Source of the DNA: Geodermatophilus sabuli
Lineage (GTDB): Bacteria; Actinomycetota; Actinomycetes; Mycobacteriales; Geodermatophilaceae
Length of the DNA: 64,000 nt
Assembly (NCBI RefSeq): GCF_900215145.1
Contig: NZ_OBDO01000001.1
Coordinates: 434,001-498,000, forward strand
Reading direction: 5' to 3'
Shown: positions 1-10,054 of the stretch, in pieces
Position numbering within the stretch: position 1 is the first letter of the stretch
Layout of the letters: each line of letters begins with the position of its first letter
The notes under the pieces: model-generated
What the model saw: only the letters and a program-made list of their open reading frames with translations
Databases searched by the model: none
Told to the model about the DNA's origin: nothing
Made by a program: the position numbers and the translations under genes

Positions 1-1
1 C

Positions 2-247
2 GCCTTCGAGGTCAACGAGGCCTTCGCCCCCGTGCCCCTGGCCTGGGCCAAGGAACTCGGCGTCGACATGACGAAACTCAACCCGCGCGGCGGCGCGATC
101 GCCCTCGGCCACCCCCTCGGCGCCTCCGGCACCCGGCTGATGACCACCCTGCTCGGCCACCTGGAAGCGACCGGGGGCCGCTACGGGCTGCAGACGATGT
201 GCGAGGGCGGCGGCATGGCCAATGCCACCGTCATCGAAGTGCTCTGA
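2..247 (+). CDS. Thiolase (acetyl-CoA acyltransferase), C-terminal part
   Basis: This is the last 81 codons of a thiolase whose 5' part lies outside the window. The frame is open from base 2. It shows the C-terminal thiolase signature: NEAFAP, then NPRGGAIALGHPLGASGTR with the catalytic His of GHPLG, then the CEGGGMANA loop that supplies the second active-site Cys. Thiolases cleave 3-ketoacyl-CoA to acetyl-CoA plus a shortened acyl-CoA, the last step of beta-oxidation. It is followed 39 nt later by an SDR and then an enoyl-CoA hydratase, so it most likely heads or sits within a fatty-acid or side-chain degradation operon. Substrate chain length cannot be judged from this fragment. Confidence 0.93.
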   Translation, partial: AFEVNEAFAPVPLAWAKELGVDMTKLNPRGGAIALGHPLGASGTRLMTTLLGHLEATGGRYGLQTMCEGGGMANATVIEVL

Positions 248-286
248 CCGCCTCCGCACCCCAGCCCCAGAGAAAGGCGCACACCC

Positions 287-1048
287 ATGGACATCGCAGG
301 CAAGGTGGCTCTCGTCACCGGCGGGGCTTCCGGGCTCGGCCTCGCCACCGTGCGGCAGCTCTCTTCGGAGGGCGCCAAGGTGGTCATCGTCGACCTCCCC
401 TCCTCCGACGGCAAGGCGGTGGCCGAGGAGCTCGGTGACGCCGCCGTCTTCGTCGGCGCCGACGTCACTGACGAGGCCCAGGTCGCCGAGGCCGTCGCCG
501 CGGCGCAGGGACTCGGCGACCTCGCGGTGGCGGTCAACTGTGCCGGCATCGGCGGTGCCATCAAGACGGTGAGCAAGAAGGGGGCATTTCCGCTCGCCGA
601 CTTCCGCAAGGTGATCGAGGTCAACCTGATCGGCACCTTCAACGTCCTGCGTCTTGCCGCAGCAGCCATGGTGGACCGGGACGTGGACGCCGAGGAGCGC
701 GGCGTGATCGTGAACACCGCTTCGGTCGCCGCATACGACGGCCAGATCGGGCAGGCGGCGTACTCCGCGTCGAAGGGCGGCATCGTCGGCATGACCCTGC
801 CGGTCGCCCGCGACCTCGCGGAGTACCGCATCCGGGTCAACACGATCGCCCCCGGGATGTTCCTCACCCCGCTGCTGGCCACCCTGCCGCAAGAGGTGCG
901 GGACTCGCTCGGCGCACAGGTGCCGCACCCGGCCAGGCTCGGCAATCCTCCGGAGTACGCCGCGCTCGTCAGTCACCTCATCGCCAACCCGATGATCAAC
1001 GGTGAGACCATCCGGCTCGACGGCGCGATCCGGATGGCGCCGCGATGA
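287..1048 (+). CDS. SDR family 3-hydroxyacyl-CoA dehydrogenase (type-2/HSD10-like)
   Basis: A 253-aa classical short-chain dehydrogenase. The NAD-binding TGGASGLG lies at residues 11-18, the NCAG motif at 84-87, and the catalytic Ser146, Tyr159 and Lys163 (YSASK) are all present. The C-terminus, with [10 protein letters not shown] and an ending rich in Asn-Gly-Glu, resembles 17beta-HSD10/type-2 3-hydroxyacyl-CoA dehydrogenases. Those enzymes oxidise 3-hydroxyacyl-CoA to 3-ketoacyl-CoA with NAD, the step just before thiolase. The stop overlaps the ATG of the enoyl-CoA hydratase by 4 nt (ATGA), so the two are translationally coupled. It could instead be a steroid or alcohol dehydrogenase, but the neighbours favour beta-oxidation. 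Confidence 0.88.
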   Translation: MDIAGKVALVTGGASGLGLATVRQLSSEGAKVVIVDLPSSDGKAVAEELGDAAVFVGADVTDEAQVAEAVAAAQGLGDLAVAVNCAGIGGAIKTVSKKGAFPLADFRKVIEVNLIGTFNVLRLAAAAMVDRDVDAEERGVIVNTASVAAYDGQIGQAAYSASKGGIVGMTLPVARDLAEYRIRVNTIAPGMFLTPLLATLPQEVRDSLGAQVPHPARLGNPPEYAALVSHLIANPMINGETIRLDGAIRMAPR

Positions 1049-1842
1049 CGGCCGGCACGTCGGAGCCGGCCGCGACCCTCGAGCGCCGGGGACGCGTTGG
1101 CCTCATCACGTTCAACCGCCCGCACGCGATGAACGCGGTCAACTCCGACCTCGCGGGCGCGGTGGGCGGGTTCCTCGAGGAGATCGACGGCGATCCGGGT
1201 CTCCGCGTCGCCGTCGTCACCGGCGCCGGCCGCGCGTTCTGCGCCGGCGCAGACCTCAAGGACGTCGCGGCGGGCCGGGACGTCGGTGCACCCGGGCACC
1301 CGGAGTGGGGGTTCGCCGGCCTCGTCGAGCACGAGTTCGCCAAACCGCTGATCGCCGCGGTGAACGGGTACGCCCTCGGCGGGGGCGCCGAGATCGTGCT
1401 GGCTTCCGACCTCGCCGTTCTCAGCGAGACCGCCTCGCTCGGGCTGCCGGAGGTCAAGCGCGGCCTCTTCGCAGCGGCAGCTGGGCTGATCAACCTGCCC
1501 CGCCAGGTGCCAACCAAGATCGCCATGGAGGTGGCGCTGCTGGGCGAGCTCGTCCCGGCCGACGAGGCCCTGCGCTGGGGCCTGGTCAACCGGGTGGTGC
1601 CTGCCGACCAACTGCTCGCCACTGCGCTCGAGCTCGCCGAGAAGGCCGCCTCGAACGCACCCGGGGCGATGCGCACCTCCAAGAGGATCATCCGCGCCGC
1701 CCTCGGCCGCGGGGCCGCATGGGACGGCGACGTCCGCACCCTGCAGGCCGAGGAGACCGTGAGGACGATGGCGAGTGCCGACGCGCTCGAGGGGGCCCGG
1801 GCCTTCGCCGAGAAGCGCCAGCCTCAGTGGGCCGACGCGTGA
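1045..1842 (+). CDS. Enoyl-CoA hydratase/isomerase (crotonase family)
   Basis: A 265-aa crotonase-fold protein of normal length. The oxyanion-hole segment FCAGADLK lies at about 65-72 and [10 protein letters not shown] at 108-117. Both catalytic glutamates of true hydratases are present: Glu116 (GGGAE) and Glu136 (LPEV). It should hydrate trans-2-enoyl-CoA to 3-hydroxyacyl-CoA, feeding the SDR encoded just upstream. It starts inside the SDR stop codon (ATGA overlap). With the thiolase and the acyl-CoA dehydrogenase at 2124 it completes a full beta-oxidation set. Confidence 0.92.
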   Translation: MTAGTSEPAATLERRGRVGLITFNRPHAMNAVNSDLAGAVGGFLEEIDGDPGLRVAVVTGAGRAFCAGADLKDVAAGRDVGAPGHPEWGFAGLVEHEFAKPLIAAVNGYALGGGAEIVLASDLAVLSETASLGLPEVKRGLFAAAAGLINLPRQVPTKIAMEVALLGELVPADEALRWGLVNRVVPADQLLATALELAEKAASNAPGAMRTSKRIIRAALGRGAAWDGDVRTLQAEETVRTMASADALEGARAFAEKRQPQWADA

Positions 1843-2123
1843 GCCGTGTCCTGGTCCGGTGACTGACGGCAGGGTCGCGACCGCCATCACCCACCACCCC
1901 CTGCCGGTCAGCGCCGTGCCATCGAGAGCGCGAGCGACTGATCGACGTCGACCTGAGCGACGACGCGTCCGCGTCCTCGAGCCGGTTCTCGCAGCCGCCG
2001 GTGGCCTCACCGTTCGCCCCGTTGACCCGTGCCACGAAGAGCCGCCTCGTCGCTGTCCACGCAGAGGTCGCCAGGCTGCCGCGCGCCGTCCCAGCTGATC
2101 GAGCACGTGAGGAGACAAGCCCG

Positions 2124-3344
2124 ATGAGCAGCATGATCGAGACCCCCGTCAAAGCCGGGGGCGAGGCGGAAGCGACCGACCTCGTGCACCGCACGCGGGA
2201 GTTCATCCGGAGTGAGGTCCTGCCGGTGGACGACCGCTTCGACGGTGACGTGACACGTGCCGGTGGCGACGACCTGCGCCGAGAGCTGCAGGAGGGCGCA
2301 CGTCGGCGCGGGCTGCTGGCGCCGCACGCGCCGGTGGAACTGGGCGGTCTGGGCCTGTCCATGACACAGCGTGCCCGGGTCTTCGAGGAGGCCGGGTACT
2401 CGCTGTTCGGGGCGATGGCGATCAACGCCGCAGCCCCGGACGAGGGCAACACGCACCTGCTTGCCCACGTCGCCACCCCGGCGCAGCGGGAGCAGTTCGC
2501 CGCACCGTTGGTGCGCGGGGAGGTGCGGTCGGCGTTCGCGATGACCGAGCCGGCGCCGGGTGCCGGCTCAGATCCCAGCGCACTGGCGACGAGGGCGACC
2601 CGGGTGTCCGGCGGCTGGCGGATCGACGGCGGCAAGATCTTCATCACCGGTGCGGACGGCGCGGGGTTCTTCATCATCATGGCTCGCACGAGTGGCGACG
2701 CCGGAGACCGCGGCGGCGGCACCATGTTCCTCGCTCCGGCCGGGACGTCGGGACTGCGGATCGGCCGGCATGTGCCCACGATGGACCGCTCGATGGTGGG
2801 CGGGCACTGCGAGGTGGCGTTCGACGGGCTCGTGGTGCCCGACGAGGCGGTGCTGGGGGAAGTCGACGAGGGGTTCCGCTACGCCCAGGTGCGGCTGGGA
2901 CCAGCTCGCATGACCCATGTGATGCGCTGGCTGGGAGCCGCGCTGCGGGCCCACGAGGTGGCGGTGGAGTACGCCGTCACCCGCCGGGCCTTCGGTGCCG
3001 CCATCGCCGACTCGGGACTGGCCCAGCAGTTGATCGCGGACAACGAGATCGACCTGGCGGCCGCCCGGTCGCTGCTGGACGTGGCCTGTGCGGCGCTGGA
3101 CGCCGGCTCGTCGGCGGCTCAGGAGACCTCGATCGCGAAGACCTTCGGCGCCGAGGCGATCGGCCGGGTGGTGGACCGGGCCATGCAGCTCTGTGGGGGG
3201 ATGGGGGTGTCCGCCGACCTCCCGATCGCGCGGATCGCCCGGGAGGTCCGCCCCTTCCGGATCTACGACGGACCCTCCGAGGTGCATCGCTTCGCGATCG
3301 CCAAGAGGGCGGCCAAGGCCGCCCGGGCGCGAGTCGGGTCGTGA
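2124..3344 (+). CDS. Acyl-CoA dehydrogenase, ACAD10/11-like
   Basis: A 406-aa FAD-dependent acyl-CoA dehydrogenase. I chose the ATG at 2124 because GAGGAGA lies about 8 nt upstream; the frame stays open back to 2001 but with poor sequence. Visible family blocks are FAMTEPAPGAGSD (FAD/substrate), the WRIDGGKIFITGA region, and the C-terminal IYDGPSEVHR. Where most members have catalytic Glu (YEGT), this one has Asp382 (YDGP), as is usual in the ACAD10/11 branch. Its stop overlaps the GTG of a kinase-fold protein, matching the ACAD-kinase pairing that is fused in animal ACAD10/11. Those systems handle 4-hydroxyacyl-CoA by phosphorylation and elimination, which is a plausible role here. Confidence 0.9.
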   Translation: MSSMIETPVKAGGEAEATDLVHRTREFIRSEVLPVDDRFDGDVTRAGGDDLRRELQEGARRRGLLAPHAPVELGGLGLSMTQRARVFEEAGYSLFGAMAINAAAPDEGNTHLLAHVATPAQREQFAAPLVRGEVRSAFAMTEPAPGAGSDPSALATRATRVSGGWRIDGGKIFITGADGAGFFIIMARTSGDAGDRGGGTMFLAPAGTSGLRIGRHVPTMDRSMVGGHCEVAFDGLVVPDEAVLGEVDEGFRYAQVRLGPARMTHVMRWLGAALRAHEVAVEYAVTRRAFGAAIADSGLAQQLIADNEIDLAAARSLLDVACAALDAGSSAAQETSIAKTFGAEAIGRVVDRAMQLCGGMGVSADLPIARIAREVRPFRIYDGPSEVHRFAIAKRAAKAARARVGS

Positions 3345-4360
3345 CCGGGACGCCGGGTCTGGACCTGGCTGCGCTGCGCGTCCACCTGGTGGACCGGGGC
3401 ATCGCAGTCACCGGGCCGCTGCGCGCCGAGCTGATCGCCGGGGGGCGGTCGAACCTGACCTATGCGGTGGCCGATGACGCCACCCGGTGGGTGGTGCGCC
3501 GCCCGCCGCTGGCCGGTCTCACCGCGTCCGCGCACGACATGGTCCGGGAGTGGCGGGTGACCAGCGCGCTGCAGCCGACGCCGGTGCCGGTCGCCCGGCC
3601 GGTCAGCGTGTGCGAGGACGCCGGGGTGCTGGGGGCTCCGTTCACCGTGGTGGAGTGGGTTGACGGCGTCGTCGTCCGGGACCGGGACGATCTGGCGGTC
3701 CTCAGCGACGACCAGGTGCGCCGGACGACCGCCGCGCTGGTCGAGGTCCTCGTTGCGCTGCACGCAGTCGATGTCGATGCGGTGGGGCTGACGGGCTTCG
3801 GTCGCCCGCAGGGCTTCCTCACCCGCCAAGTGGCTCTGTGGCGCCGGCAGTGGGAACAGGTCAGGACCCGTGACCTGCCCGAGCTCGAGCGACTGCACGC
3901 CCGGCTCACCGAGATGGTGCCGAACTGTTCCGCGGTCACTGTCGTGCACGGGGACTACCGCATCGACAACGCCATCCTCGATCGGGCCGACCAGGGCAGC
4001 GTGCTCGCCGTGGTCGACTGGGAGCTGTCGACGATCGGTGACCCGCTGACCGACGTGGCCCTGATGTGCGTCTACCGCCATCCGGCGCTGGACGTCATCC
4101 TCGGCATCCCGGCTGCGTGGGCCAGTGACCGCCTACCGTCCGCCGATGACCTGGCCGAGGACTACGCCCGGGCCTCCGGACGCGATCTCGGCAACTGGGC
4201 GTTCTACGTGGCGCTGGCTCATCTGAAGTTGGCGGTCATCGCTGAGGGCATCACGCACCGGGCGGGGGCCGGCGCGGATGCCGGTCGGGGCGCGGCGCGG
4301 GCCTCCGAGGCCGTTCCCGAGCTGGTCGCGGCCGGGCTCGACGCACTTCGACCGCGGTGA
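3341..4360 (+). CDS. Phosphotransferase family protein (APH-like, ACAD10/11 kinase-domain type)
   Basis: A 339-aa aminoglycoside-phosphotransferase-fold kinase. It shows an N-terminal nucleotide loop ([10 protein letters not shown]), the catalytic loop [10 protein letters not shown] with Asp and Asn, and the metal-binding [15 protein letters not shown]. It begins at a GTG overlapping the stop of the acyl-CoA dehydrogenase (GTGA). This pairing argues against antibiotic resistance. In animal ACAD10/11 the same kinase domain phosphorylates 4-hydroxyacyl-CoAs so the dehydrogenase domain can convert them to enoyl-CoA for beta-oxidation. Substrate assignment is by analogy only. Confidence 0.88.
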   Translation: MTGTPGLDLAALRVHLVDRGIAVTGPLRAELIAGGRSNLTYAVADDATRWVVRRPPLAGLTASAHDMVREWRVTSALQPTPVPVARPVSVCEDAGVLGAPFTVVEWVDGVVVRDRDDLAVLSDDQVRRTTAALVEVLVALHAVDVDAVGLTGFGRPQGFLTRQVALWRRQWEQVRTRDLPELERLHARLTEMVPNCSAVTVVHGDYRIDNAILDRADQGSVLAVVDWELSTIGDPLTDVALMCVYRHPALDVILGIPAAWASDRLPSADDLAEDYARASGRDLGNWAFYVALAHLKLAVIAEGITHRAGAGADAGRGAARASEAVPELVAAGLDALRPR

Positions 4361-4508
4361 GCAGCACTCGACCGCTGTGTGCTGCGGGAGCAGCCAGCGG
4401 AGACCGCGCGCACGGTGGCGCCCGGGGAGGGGCAGCCCGGTGACGCGCTCCGATCCACCCCGCTCGCCAGAGACCACCGCACCACAGCCCGCCTTGGAGG
4501 GGGTCAGC

Positions 4509-6050
4509 ATGATGATCGGAGTTCCCGCGGAGTCGGGGTCACGCGAGACGCGGGTGGCGGCGACGCCTGCCACGGTGACCAAGCTGCTGGCCCTGGGGTA
4601 CGACGTGCTCGTCGAGGCCGGGGCCGGGCAGGCCAGCAGCTTCCTCGACGAGGCGTACGCCGGGGCCGGGGCGCGCATCGGGACGGCGACGGAGGCGTGG
4701 GGAGCAGACGTCGTGCTGCGGGTCGGCGCGCCGTCGGTCCACGAGATGGGCCGGTTGCGGGAGGGCGCGACGCTGATCAGTCAGCTGGCTCCGGCGTTCA
4801 ACCCGGATCGGGTCGACGCGCTGGCGGCCCGCCCGATCACCGCACTGGCGATGGACGCGGTACCGCGGATCTCGCGGGCCCAGTCGCTGGACGTGCTGAG
4901 CTCCATGGCCAACATCGCCGGGTACCGGGCGGTGATCGAGGCGGCGCACGTCTTCGGCCGCTTCTTCACCGGGCAGGTGACCGCGGCGGGCAAGGTGCCC
5001 CCCGCCAAGGTGCTGGTGGCCGGCGCGGGGGTGGCCGGGCTGGCCGCGATCGGCGCGGCGAGCAGCCTGGGCGCGGTCGTGCGGGCCACTGACGTGCGGC
5101 CGGAGGTGGCCGAGCAGGTGCGCTCACTCGGTGGGGAGTACGTGGCCGTGCCGGCCGGCGAGCAGCAGGTCAGCACCGACGGCTACGCGCGGGAGATGGG
5201 CGAGGACTTCAACCGCCGGGCCGCGCAGATGTATGCCGAGCAGGCCACCGACGTCGACATCATCATCACCACCGCGCTCATCCCCGGTCGCCCGGCGCCG
5301 CTGCTGATCACCAAGGAGATGGTGGCCAGCATGAAGTCGGGCAGCGTCATCGTCGACATGGCCGCAGCCCAGGGTGGCAACGTGGCCGGCTCGGTCCCCG
5401 ACGAGATCGTGGTGACCGAGAACGGCGTGTCGATCATCGGCTACACCGACCTGCCCGGCCGGCTGCCGGCCCAGGCCTCCCAGCTCTACGGCACCAACCT
5501 GGTCAGCCTGCTGACGCTGCTCACGCCGGAGGAGGACGGCCGGCTCGTGCTGGACTTCGACGACGTCGTCCAGCGGGCGATGACGGTGGTGCGGGAGGGC
5601 GAGAAGACCTGGCCGCCGCCGCCGGTGCAGGTCTCGGCGGCACCGGTCGCGGTCGCCGCCGAGACGGTGGAGGTCCGCCAGCCCAAGGCGCCACCACCGC
5701 CGTCGCGGAGGTTCGCCGTCGTCGGGATCGCCGCCGCGCTGCTGTTCGGCATCACCGCGTTCTCCCCGAACGAGCTGATCCAGCACTTCACCGTCTTCGC
5801 CCTCGCCGTCGTCGTCGGCTACTACGTGATCGGGCACGTGCACCACGCGCTGCACACGCCGCTGATGTCGGTGACCAACGCGATCTCGGGGATCATCGTG
5901 GTCGGTGCCCTGCTGCAGATCGGTCACGACGACCCGGTGGTGACATCGCTGGCCACGGTCGCGATCCTGCTGGCCAGCATCAACGTGTTCGGTGGCTTCG
6001 CCGTCACCCGCCGCATGCTGGCGATGTTCACGCGGGGACCGGCCCGATGA
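4509..6050 (+). CDS. pntA: NAD(P) transhydrogenase subunit alpha (copy 1)
   Basis: A 513-aa PntA, close to the E. coli length (about 510), with the soluble NAD(H)-binding domain I and the three-helix membrane tail in one chain. The NAD-site Rossmann motif GAGVAG is at 172-177 and the conserved [10 protein letters not shown] at 119-128. Membrane helices start around residue 405 and include [23 protein letters not shown] chose ATG 4509, preceded by GGAGGGGG. The enzyme couples proton entry to hydride transfer from NADH to NADP+. It overlaps pntB by 4 nt. A second full copy lies at 43021. Confidence 0.95.
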   Translation: MMIGVPAESGSRETRVAATPATVTKLLALGYDVLVEAGAGQASSFLDEAYAGAGARIGTATEAWGADVVLRVGAPSVHEMGRLREGATLISQLAPAFNPDRVDALAARPITALAMDAVPRISRAQSLDVLSSMANIAGYRAVIEAAHVFGRFFTGQVTAAGKVPPAKVLVAGAGVAGLAAIGAASSLGAVVRATDVRPEVAEQVRSLGGEYVAVPAGEQQVSTDGYAREMGEDFNRRAAQMYAEQATDVDIIITTALIPGRPAPLLITKEMVASMKSGSVIVDMAAAQGGNVAGSVPDEIVVTENGVSIIGYTDLPGRLPAQASQLYGTNLVSLLTLLTPEEDGRLVLDFDDVVQRAMTVVREGEKTWPPPPVQVSAAPVAVAAETVEVRQPKAPPPPSRRFAVVGIAAALLFGITAFSPNELIQHFTVFALAVVVGYYVIGHVHHALHTPLMSVTNAISGIIVVGALLQIGHDDPVVTSLATVAILLASINVFGGFAVTRRMLAMFTRGPAR

Positions 6051-7495
6051 GCGCCGGCACCGCCGCGTCGGCGGCCTACATCGTCGCCGGCCTGCTGTTC
6101 ATCCTGAGTCTGGCCGGGCTGTCGAAGCACGAGACCGCGAAGGCGGGCAATGTCTTCGGCATCGCCGGCATGGTCATCGCCCTGGTGGCCACGATCGGGC
6201 TCGCGGCGCGCAGCATCTCCGGTGTCGGTGCCGTCCTGCTGGCCGTCGCCGTGGTCGTGGGCGCGGCCATCGGGTTGTGGCGGGCGCGCCGGGTGGAGAT
6301 GACCGGCATGCCCGAGCTGATCGCGGTGCTGCACAGCTTCGTCGGGCTGGCCGCGGTGCTGGTCGGCTGGAACGGCTACCTGTCGGTGGAGGCCGACGCC
6401 GGCGAACAGACCGAGGTGGCCGAGAACCTGCTCGGCATCCACTCCGCCGAGGTGGTGATCGGCGTGTTCATCGGCGCGGTCACCTTCACCGGCTCCATCG
6501 TCGCCTTCCTCAAGCTGTCGGGTCGGATCCGGTCCAACCCGCTGATGCTGCCGGCGCACAACGCGCTGAACCTGGGTGCGCTGGTCGCCTTCGCCGTCCT
6601 CACGGTGCTCTTCGTGATCGACCCCAGCCTGCCGCTGCTCATCGCCGTCACGGTGCTGGCGCTGGGCCTGGGCTGGCACCTGGTCGCCTCGATCGGCGGC
6701 GGGGACATGCCGGTGGTGGTCTCGATGCTCAACAGCTACTCCGGCTGGGCGGCGGCGGCGTCGGGGTTCCTGCTGGGCAACGACCTGCTGATCATCACCG
6801 GCGCACTGGTTGGGTCCTCGGGTGCCTACCTGTCCTACATCATGTGCACCGCGATGAACCGGTCGTTCCTGTCGGTGATCGCCGGCGGCTTCGGCAACGA
6901 GGGCGCCGCCGCCGCCGACCGCGACTACGGCGAGCACACCGAGATCAGCGCCGAGGGCGTCGCCGAACTGCTCACCGACGCCAGGTCGGTGGTCATCACC
7001 CCCGGCTACGGCATGGCCGTGGCCCAGGCGCAGGGTGCGGTCGCCGAACTGACCCGGCACCTCCAGGACCGGGGCGTGGACGTGCGGTTCGGCATCCATC
7101 CGGTCGCCGGACGGCTCCCGGGCCACATGAACGTGCTGCTGGCGGAGGCCAAGGTGCCCTACGACATCGTGCTGGAGATGGACGAGGTCAACGACGACCT
7201 CGCCGGCACCGACGTCGTCCTCGTCATCGGCGCCAACGACACGGTCAACCCGGCCGCCACCGAGGACCCGTCGAGCCCGATCGCCGGCATGCCCGTGCTG
7301 AAGGTGTGGGAAGCCGACCAGGTCGTCGTCTTCAAGCGGTCCATGAACACCGGCTACGCCGGGGTGCAGAACCCGCTGTTCTTCCGGGACAACAGCCGGA
7401 TGCTCTTCGGCGACGCCCGCGACCGCGTCGAGGACATCGTGACAGCGCTCCCGAAGCCGGACCGGAAGACCGCTGAACCCGCTCTCCAGCACTGA
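6047..7495 (+). CDS. pntB: NAD(P) transhydrogenase subunit beta (copy 1)
   Basis: A 482-aa PntB. The N-terminal half is a bundle of hydrophobic helices including [12 protein letters not shown] and [25 protein letters not shown]. The C-terminal third is the NADP(H)-binding domain III ([37 protein letters not shown]). It starts inside the pntA stop (ATGA), so the two are one translational unit. Coming after a beta-oxidation operon, it may convert the NADH made there into NADPH. No convincing terminator is visible downstream. Confidence 0.95.
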   Translation: MSAGTAASAAYIVAGLLFILSLAGLSKHETAKAGNVFGIAGMVIALVATIGLAARSISGVGAVLLAVAVVVGAAIGLWRARRVEMTGMPELIAVLHSFVGLAAVLVGWNGYLSVEADAGEQTEVAENLLGIHSAEVVIGVFIGAVTFTGSIVAFLKLSGRIRSNPLMLPAHNALNLGALVAFAVLTVLFVIDPSLPLLIAVTVLALGLGWHLVASIGGGDMPVVVSMLNSYSGWAAAASGFLLGNDLLIITGALVGSSGAYLSYIMCTAMNRSFLSVIAGGFGNEGAAAADRDYGEHTEISAEGVAELLTDARSVVITPGYGMAVAQAQGAVAELTRHLQDRGVDVRFGIHPVAGRLPGHMNVLLAEAKVPYDIVLEMDEVNDDLAGTDVVLVIGANDTVNPAATEDPSSPIAGMPVLKVWEADQVVVFKRSMNTGYAGVQNPLFFRDNSRMLFGDARDRVEDIVTALPKPDRKTAEPALQH

Positions 7496-7838
7496 GGGCG
7501 GGACGCGGGGGAGTCAGCGACCCGCCGGATGCCGGTCGCGGCTGTGGCGGAGCAGGACTGACGACATGCTCACGGCTGCCTGCACCGCGAACTCTGCTGA
7601 GCAATGAGGGCTGGCGCCCCAAGGGTGTTCCGGGGGCCTGCTTTCCGGCCACCGCCTCCGGCAGTCGACGAGTGGCTCGGCAGTGGCGGCGCTGTCCCGC
7701 GGGGGACGTCCTGCCCTGACCGCTGCTGCGCACCCAGGCGACGGCGCTGTCGGCCCGCGCCTCCAAGTCCCCACCCTGTCAAATCTGGACGATCAGTGTC
7801 AGTATGAAGTCTGTCGAACCCACCAGAGGAGCGAAGTC
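7496..7838. other. Intergenic stretch with promoter motif copy 1
   Basis: No credible gene lies here; small open frames on both strands lack family features. Near its 3' end, at 7786-7807, it carries TGGAC-N6-TGTCAGTATGA. The same motif recurs at 8899-8920 before the next SDR. A ribosome-binding AGAGGAG lies just before the gene at 7839. Confidence 0.6.
7786..7807 (+). promoter_or_regulatory. Repeated upstream motif TGGAC-N6-TGTCAGTATGA, copy 1
   Basis: TGGAC at 7786-7790, six variable bases, then TGTCAGTATGA at 7797-7807, ending 31 nt before the start codon of the mycofactocin-type SDR. Copy 2, with identical spacing, is at 8899-8920. The spacing is too short for a sigma-70 -35/-10 pair, so this looks like a regulator site or the core of a specialised promoter. 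No inverted symmetry is evident. The function is unproven. Confidence 0.5.
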
Positions 7839-8672
7839 ATGGGCAAGTTGGAGGGCAAGGTCGCCTTCGTCACGGGCGCAGCGCGGGGCCAGGGCCGCAG
7901 CCACGCGGTCCGGATGGCGCAGGAAGGCGCTGACATCATCGCCGTCGACGTCTGCAAGCCCATCGAGGGAGTTCCCTACGACGGCGCGACGGTGGAGGAC
8001 CTCGAGGAGACCCAGCGCGCGGTCGAGGAACTGGACCGCCGGATCGTGAGCGCCCAGGTCGATGTGCGCGACCTGGACGGACTGACGTCGGTCGTCGACG
8101 ACGCCGTCGCCGAGCTGGGCCGGCTGGACATCCTGTCCGGCAACGCAGGCATCCTGGGTTCGATGGCTGCCGCCGAGGACCTCACCGGCGCGGGGTGGTG
8201 CACCACCATTGACATCAACCTGACCGGCGTCTACAACGCTGCTCGAGCGGCCATCCCGCACATCAAGGCCGGCGGGCGCGGCGGTTCGATCGTGCTCACC
8301 AGTTCCACCGCGGGCCTCAAGCCCTACCTGAACGCCGCCGACTATGTCGCTGCGAAGCACGGGGTGACGGGTCTGACGAAGGCTCTGGCACTCGAACTCG
8401 CCCCTCACTCCATCCGAGTGAACAGCCTGCATCCCACCCAGGTCGACACTCCGATGATCCACCACTCGGTCCTGTACGGCTTGTTCTGTCCCGACATCGC
8501 CAACCCGACCAGGACCGACTTCGAGGCCGCATCCCGCGCCACCAACGCGATGCCTGTTCCCTGGGTCGAGGCGAGCGATGTGTCGAACGCCTTGCTGTTC
8601 CTCGTCTCCGACGACGCCCGGTTCATCACGGGCGCTGCACTGCCGGTGGACGCGGGCTGCAACCTGCTCTGA
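7839..8672 (+). CDS. Mycofactocin-coupled SDR family oxidoreductase
   Basis: A 277-aa short-chain dehydrogenase. The N-terminus VTGAARGQGRSHAVRMAQEG (11-30) is the hallmark of the actinobacterial family whose NAD is not exchanged and which passes electrons to mycofactocin. The sequence between Rossmann strands 2 and 3 is enlarged, as in that family. Catalytic Ser155/156, Tyr169 (YVAAK) and Lys173 are present. I chose ATG 7839 for the AGAGGAG upstream and the canonical MGKLEGK start. It probably oxidises an alcohol, terpene or steroid-like hydroxyl group. No mycofactocin biosynthesis genes are in the window. Confidence 0.9.
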   Translation: MGKLEGKVAFVTGAARGQGRSHAVRMAQEGADIIAVDVCKPIEGVPYDGATVEDLEETQRAVEELDRRIVSAQVDVRDLDGLTSVVDDAVAELGRLDILSGNAGILGSMAAAEDLTGAGWCTTIDINLTGVYNAARAAIPHIKAGGRGGSIVLTSSTAGLKPYLNAADYVAAKHGVTGLTKALALELAPHSIRVNSLHPTQVDTPMIHHSVLYGLFCPDIANPTRTDFEAASRATNAMPVPWVEASDVSNALLFLVSDDARFITGAALPVDAGCNLL

Positions 8673-9118
8673 GCGACTCGCTCGTGCAGCGGGCGGCACC
8701 CCAGCAGCTGGGGGCCGGCTGTCCACGCTCGGGCATCGGAGCCGCGCGCGACACGTCGAGCCCCTTTGCCGCGCGTCGCCGTGGTGCGCTGCCGCCGGGT
8801 TGGCCGAGCCATCACGCGGGGGAGGGCGGCCCTGCCGCGAAGCGAGGGGTCGGCCGACGGAACTCGAGTCGAACGGTCCGCCAACTACTTGCCTAAATTG
8901 GACTCTAAATGTCAGTATGACGGAGGTCACGTCGACCAAGGACCGCTTCCCGGTGGAGGGACGCACGTCCTGGCGGGCCGGGGCGGTCCCGAGAGGGTCT
9001 GTCGACGGACGGTTCGACCGGCGCCCGAGCAGGCCGACGTGGCGCCGCGTCCCCCATGTCGCAGTCGGCGACGTCCCCGATCAGTCCGATGATCCGCGAG
9101 TAGAAGAGGGTGTAGGAG
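8673..9118. other. Intergenic stretch with promoter motif copy 2
   Basis: No supported gene. The motif TGGAC-N6-TGTCAGTATGA sits at 8899-8920. A frame opens at the ATG inside the motif (8917) but runs into the next gene out of frame and has no recognisable content. GTAGGAGA before 9119 is the likely ribosome-binding site of the next SDR. Confidence 0.55.
8899..8920 (+). promoter_or_regulatory. Repeated upstream motif TGGAC-N6-TGTCAGTATGA, copy 2
   Basis: TGGAC at 8899-8903, six bases, TGTCAGTATGA at 8910-8920. It matches copy 1 at 7786-7807 in 16 of 16 fixed positions. It lies 198 nt before the SDR at 9119, so the transcript would carry a long leader if this is a promoter. Confidence 0.5.
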
Positions 9119-10054
9119 ATGGCTGGAGAGAGCGTGCTCGACTTCGAGGGTCGGGTTGCGATCGTGACCGGAGCTGGGCAGGGGATGGGCCGCGAGCACG
9201 CGGTCATGCTGGCGTCTCGTGGTGCGCGGGTGGTGGTCAACGACATCAACGAGGGTCGGGCCAAGGAGACGGTGGAGGCGGTCACCGGAGCCGGCGGGAC
9301 GGCGGTGGTCGACAGCCATGACATCGTCACCGCGTCGGCGGAGCTGGTGCAGACGGCGATCGATGCCTTCGGGCGTCTGGACATCGTGGTCAACAACGCC
9401 GGGATCAACGCCTACGGCCGGTTCTGGGAGATGGATGCCGATCTGTGGTGGCGGGTGTTCAACACCAGCTTCCAGGGGCTCGTGCAGGTCGCGCGCCATG
9501 CCATGCCGCACCTGATCGAGTCCGGGACCGGCCGCATGATCAACGTCTCGTCCAACGCGTTGATGGGGTTGCCGAACGACACCTCGTACGCCGCGGCGAA
9601 GGCGGCGATCTGGGGGCTGGGGAACTCCCTGGCCGGGGAGGGCCGTGAGGTCGGTGTGCAGGTGTCCACGATCCTGCCGGTGGCGTGGACCCCGATGTTG
9701 GAGGATGCGTTCGCCGACCCGGTGATCCAGCAGGTGCTGCGTGAGAACTTCCCGGCCAGCGCGGTCTCGGCGTTCGTGACCTGGCTGGCGCACCAGGACA
9801 CCACGGTGCACGGCCAGGCCTTCGAGATCGGTGGGGTGGCCGCGGCGCGGACGGTGTTCTCCGTGCTGCCCCGGGTGCAGGTGGCCGAGGCGACTCCGGA
9901 GGAGTGGGCGGCCAACGCCTCGACGCTGATGCAGGACGGCGAGCTCACCCCGCTTCCCGCGGCGAGCGACTCGTTCCGTGCCCAGGTGGTCAACCTGGCT
10001 CCGGAGATGGATGCCTACCTGCCCGCAGACGCGGCGAACGTGTCCGGCAACTAG
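9119..10054 (+). CDS. SDR family NAD(P)-dependent oxidoreductase (MFE-2/HSD17B4-like N-terminal type)
   Basis: A 311-aa SDR, longer than the classical 250 aa because of a C-terminal extension after about residue 240. It has TGAGQGMG at 17-24, NNAG at 92-95, Ser144/145, Tyr157 (YAAAK) and Lys161. The GMGREHA segment and extended tail resemble the 3-hydroxyacyl-CoA dehydrogenase domain of multifunctional enzyme 2. It shares an upstream motif with the SDR at 7839, suggesting co-regulation. Its substrate is unknown; a hydroxyacyl-CoA or a cyclic alcohol are both possible. Confidence 0.85.
   Translation: MAGESVLDFEGRVAIVTGAGQGMGREHAVMLASRGARVVVNDINEGRAKETVEAVTGAGGTAVVDSHDIVTASAELVQTAIDAFGRLDIVVNNAGINAYGRFWEMDADLWWRVFNTSFQGLVQVARHAMPHLIESGTGRMINVSSNALMGLPNDTSYAAAKAAIWGLGNSLAGEGREVGVQVSTILPVAWTPMLEDAFADPVIQQVLRENFPASAVSAFVTWLAHQDTTVHGQAFEIGGVAAARTVFSVLPRVQVAEATPEEWAANASTLMQDGELTPLPAASDSFRAQVVNLAPEMDAYLPADAANVSGN

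Noticed and set aside
181-945. Long minus-strand frame opposite the SDR
   Set aside because: Antisense shadow of a well-supported SDR; sequence is Arg/Ser/Ala-rich with no domain.
3341-4360. Aminoglycoside resistance gene
   Set aside because: APH-like fold, but it overlaps an acyl-CoA dehydrogenase, matching the ACAD10/11 kinase association rather than resistance.
8917-9321. Gene starting at the ATG within promoter motif copy 2
   Set aside because: It runs out of frame into the SDR and has no ribosome site or domain; the ATG is part of the repeated motif.
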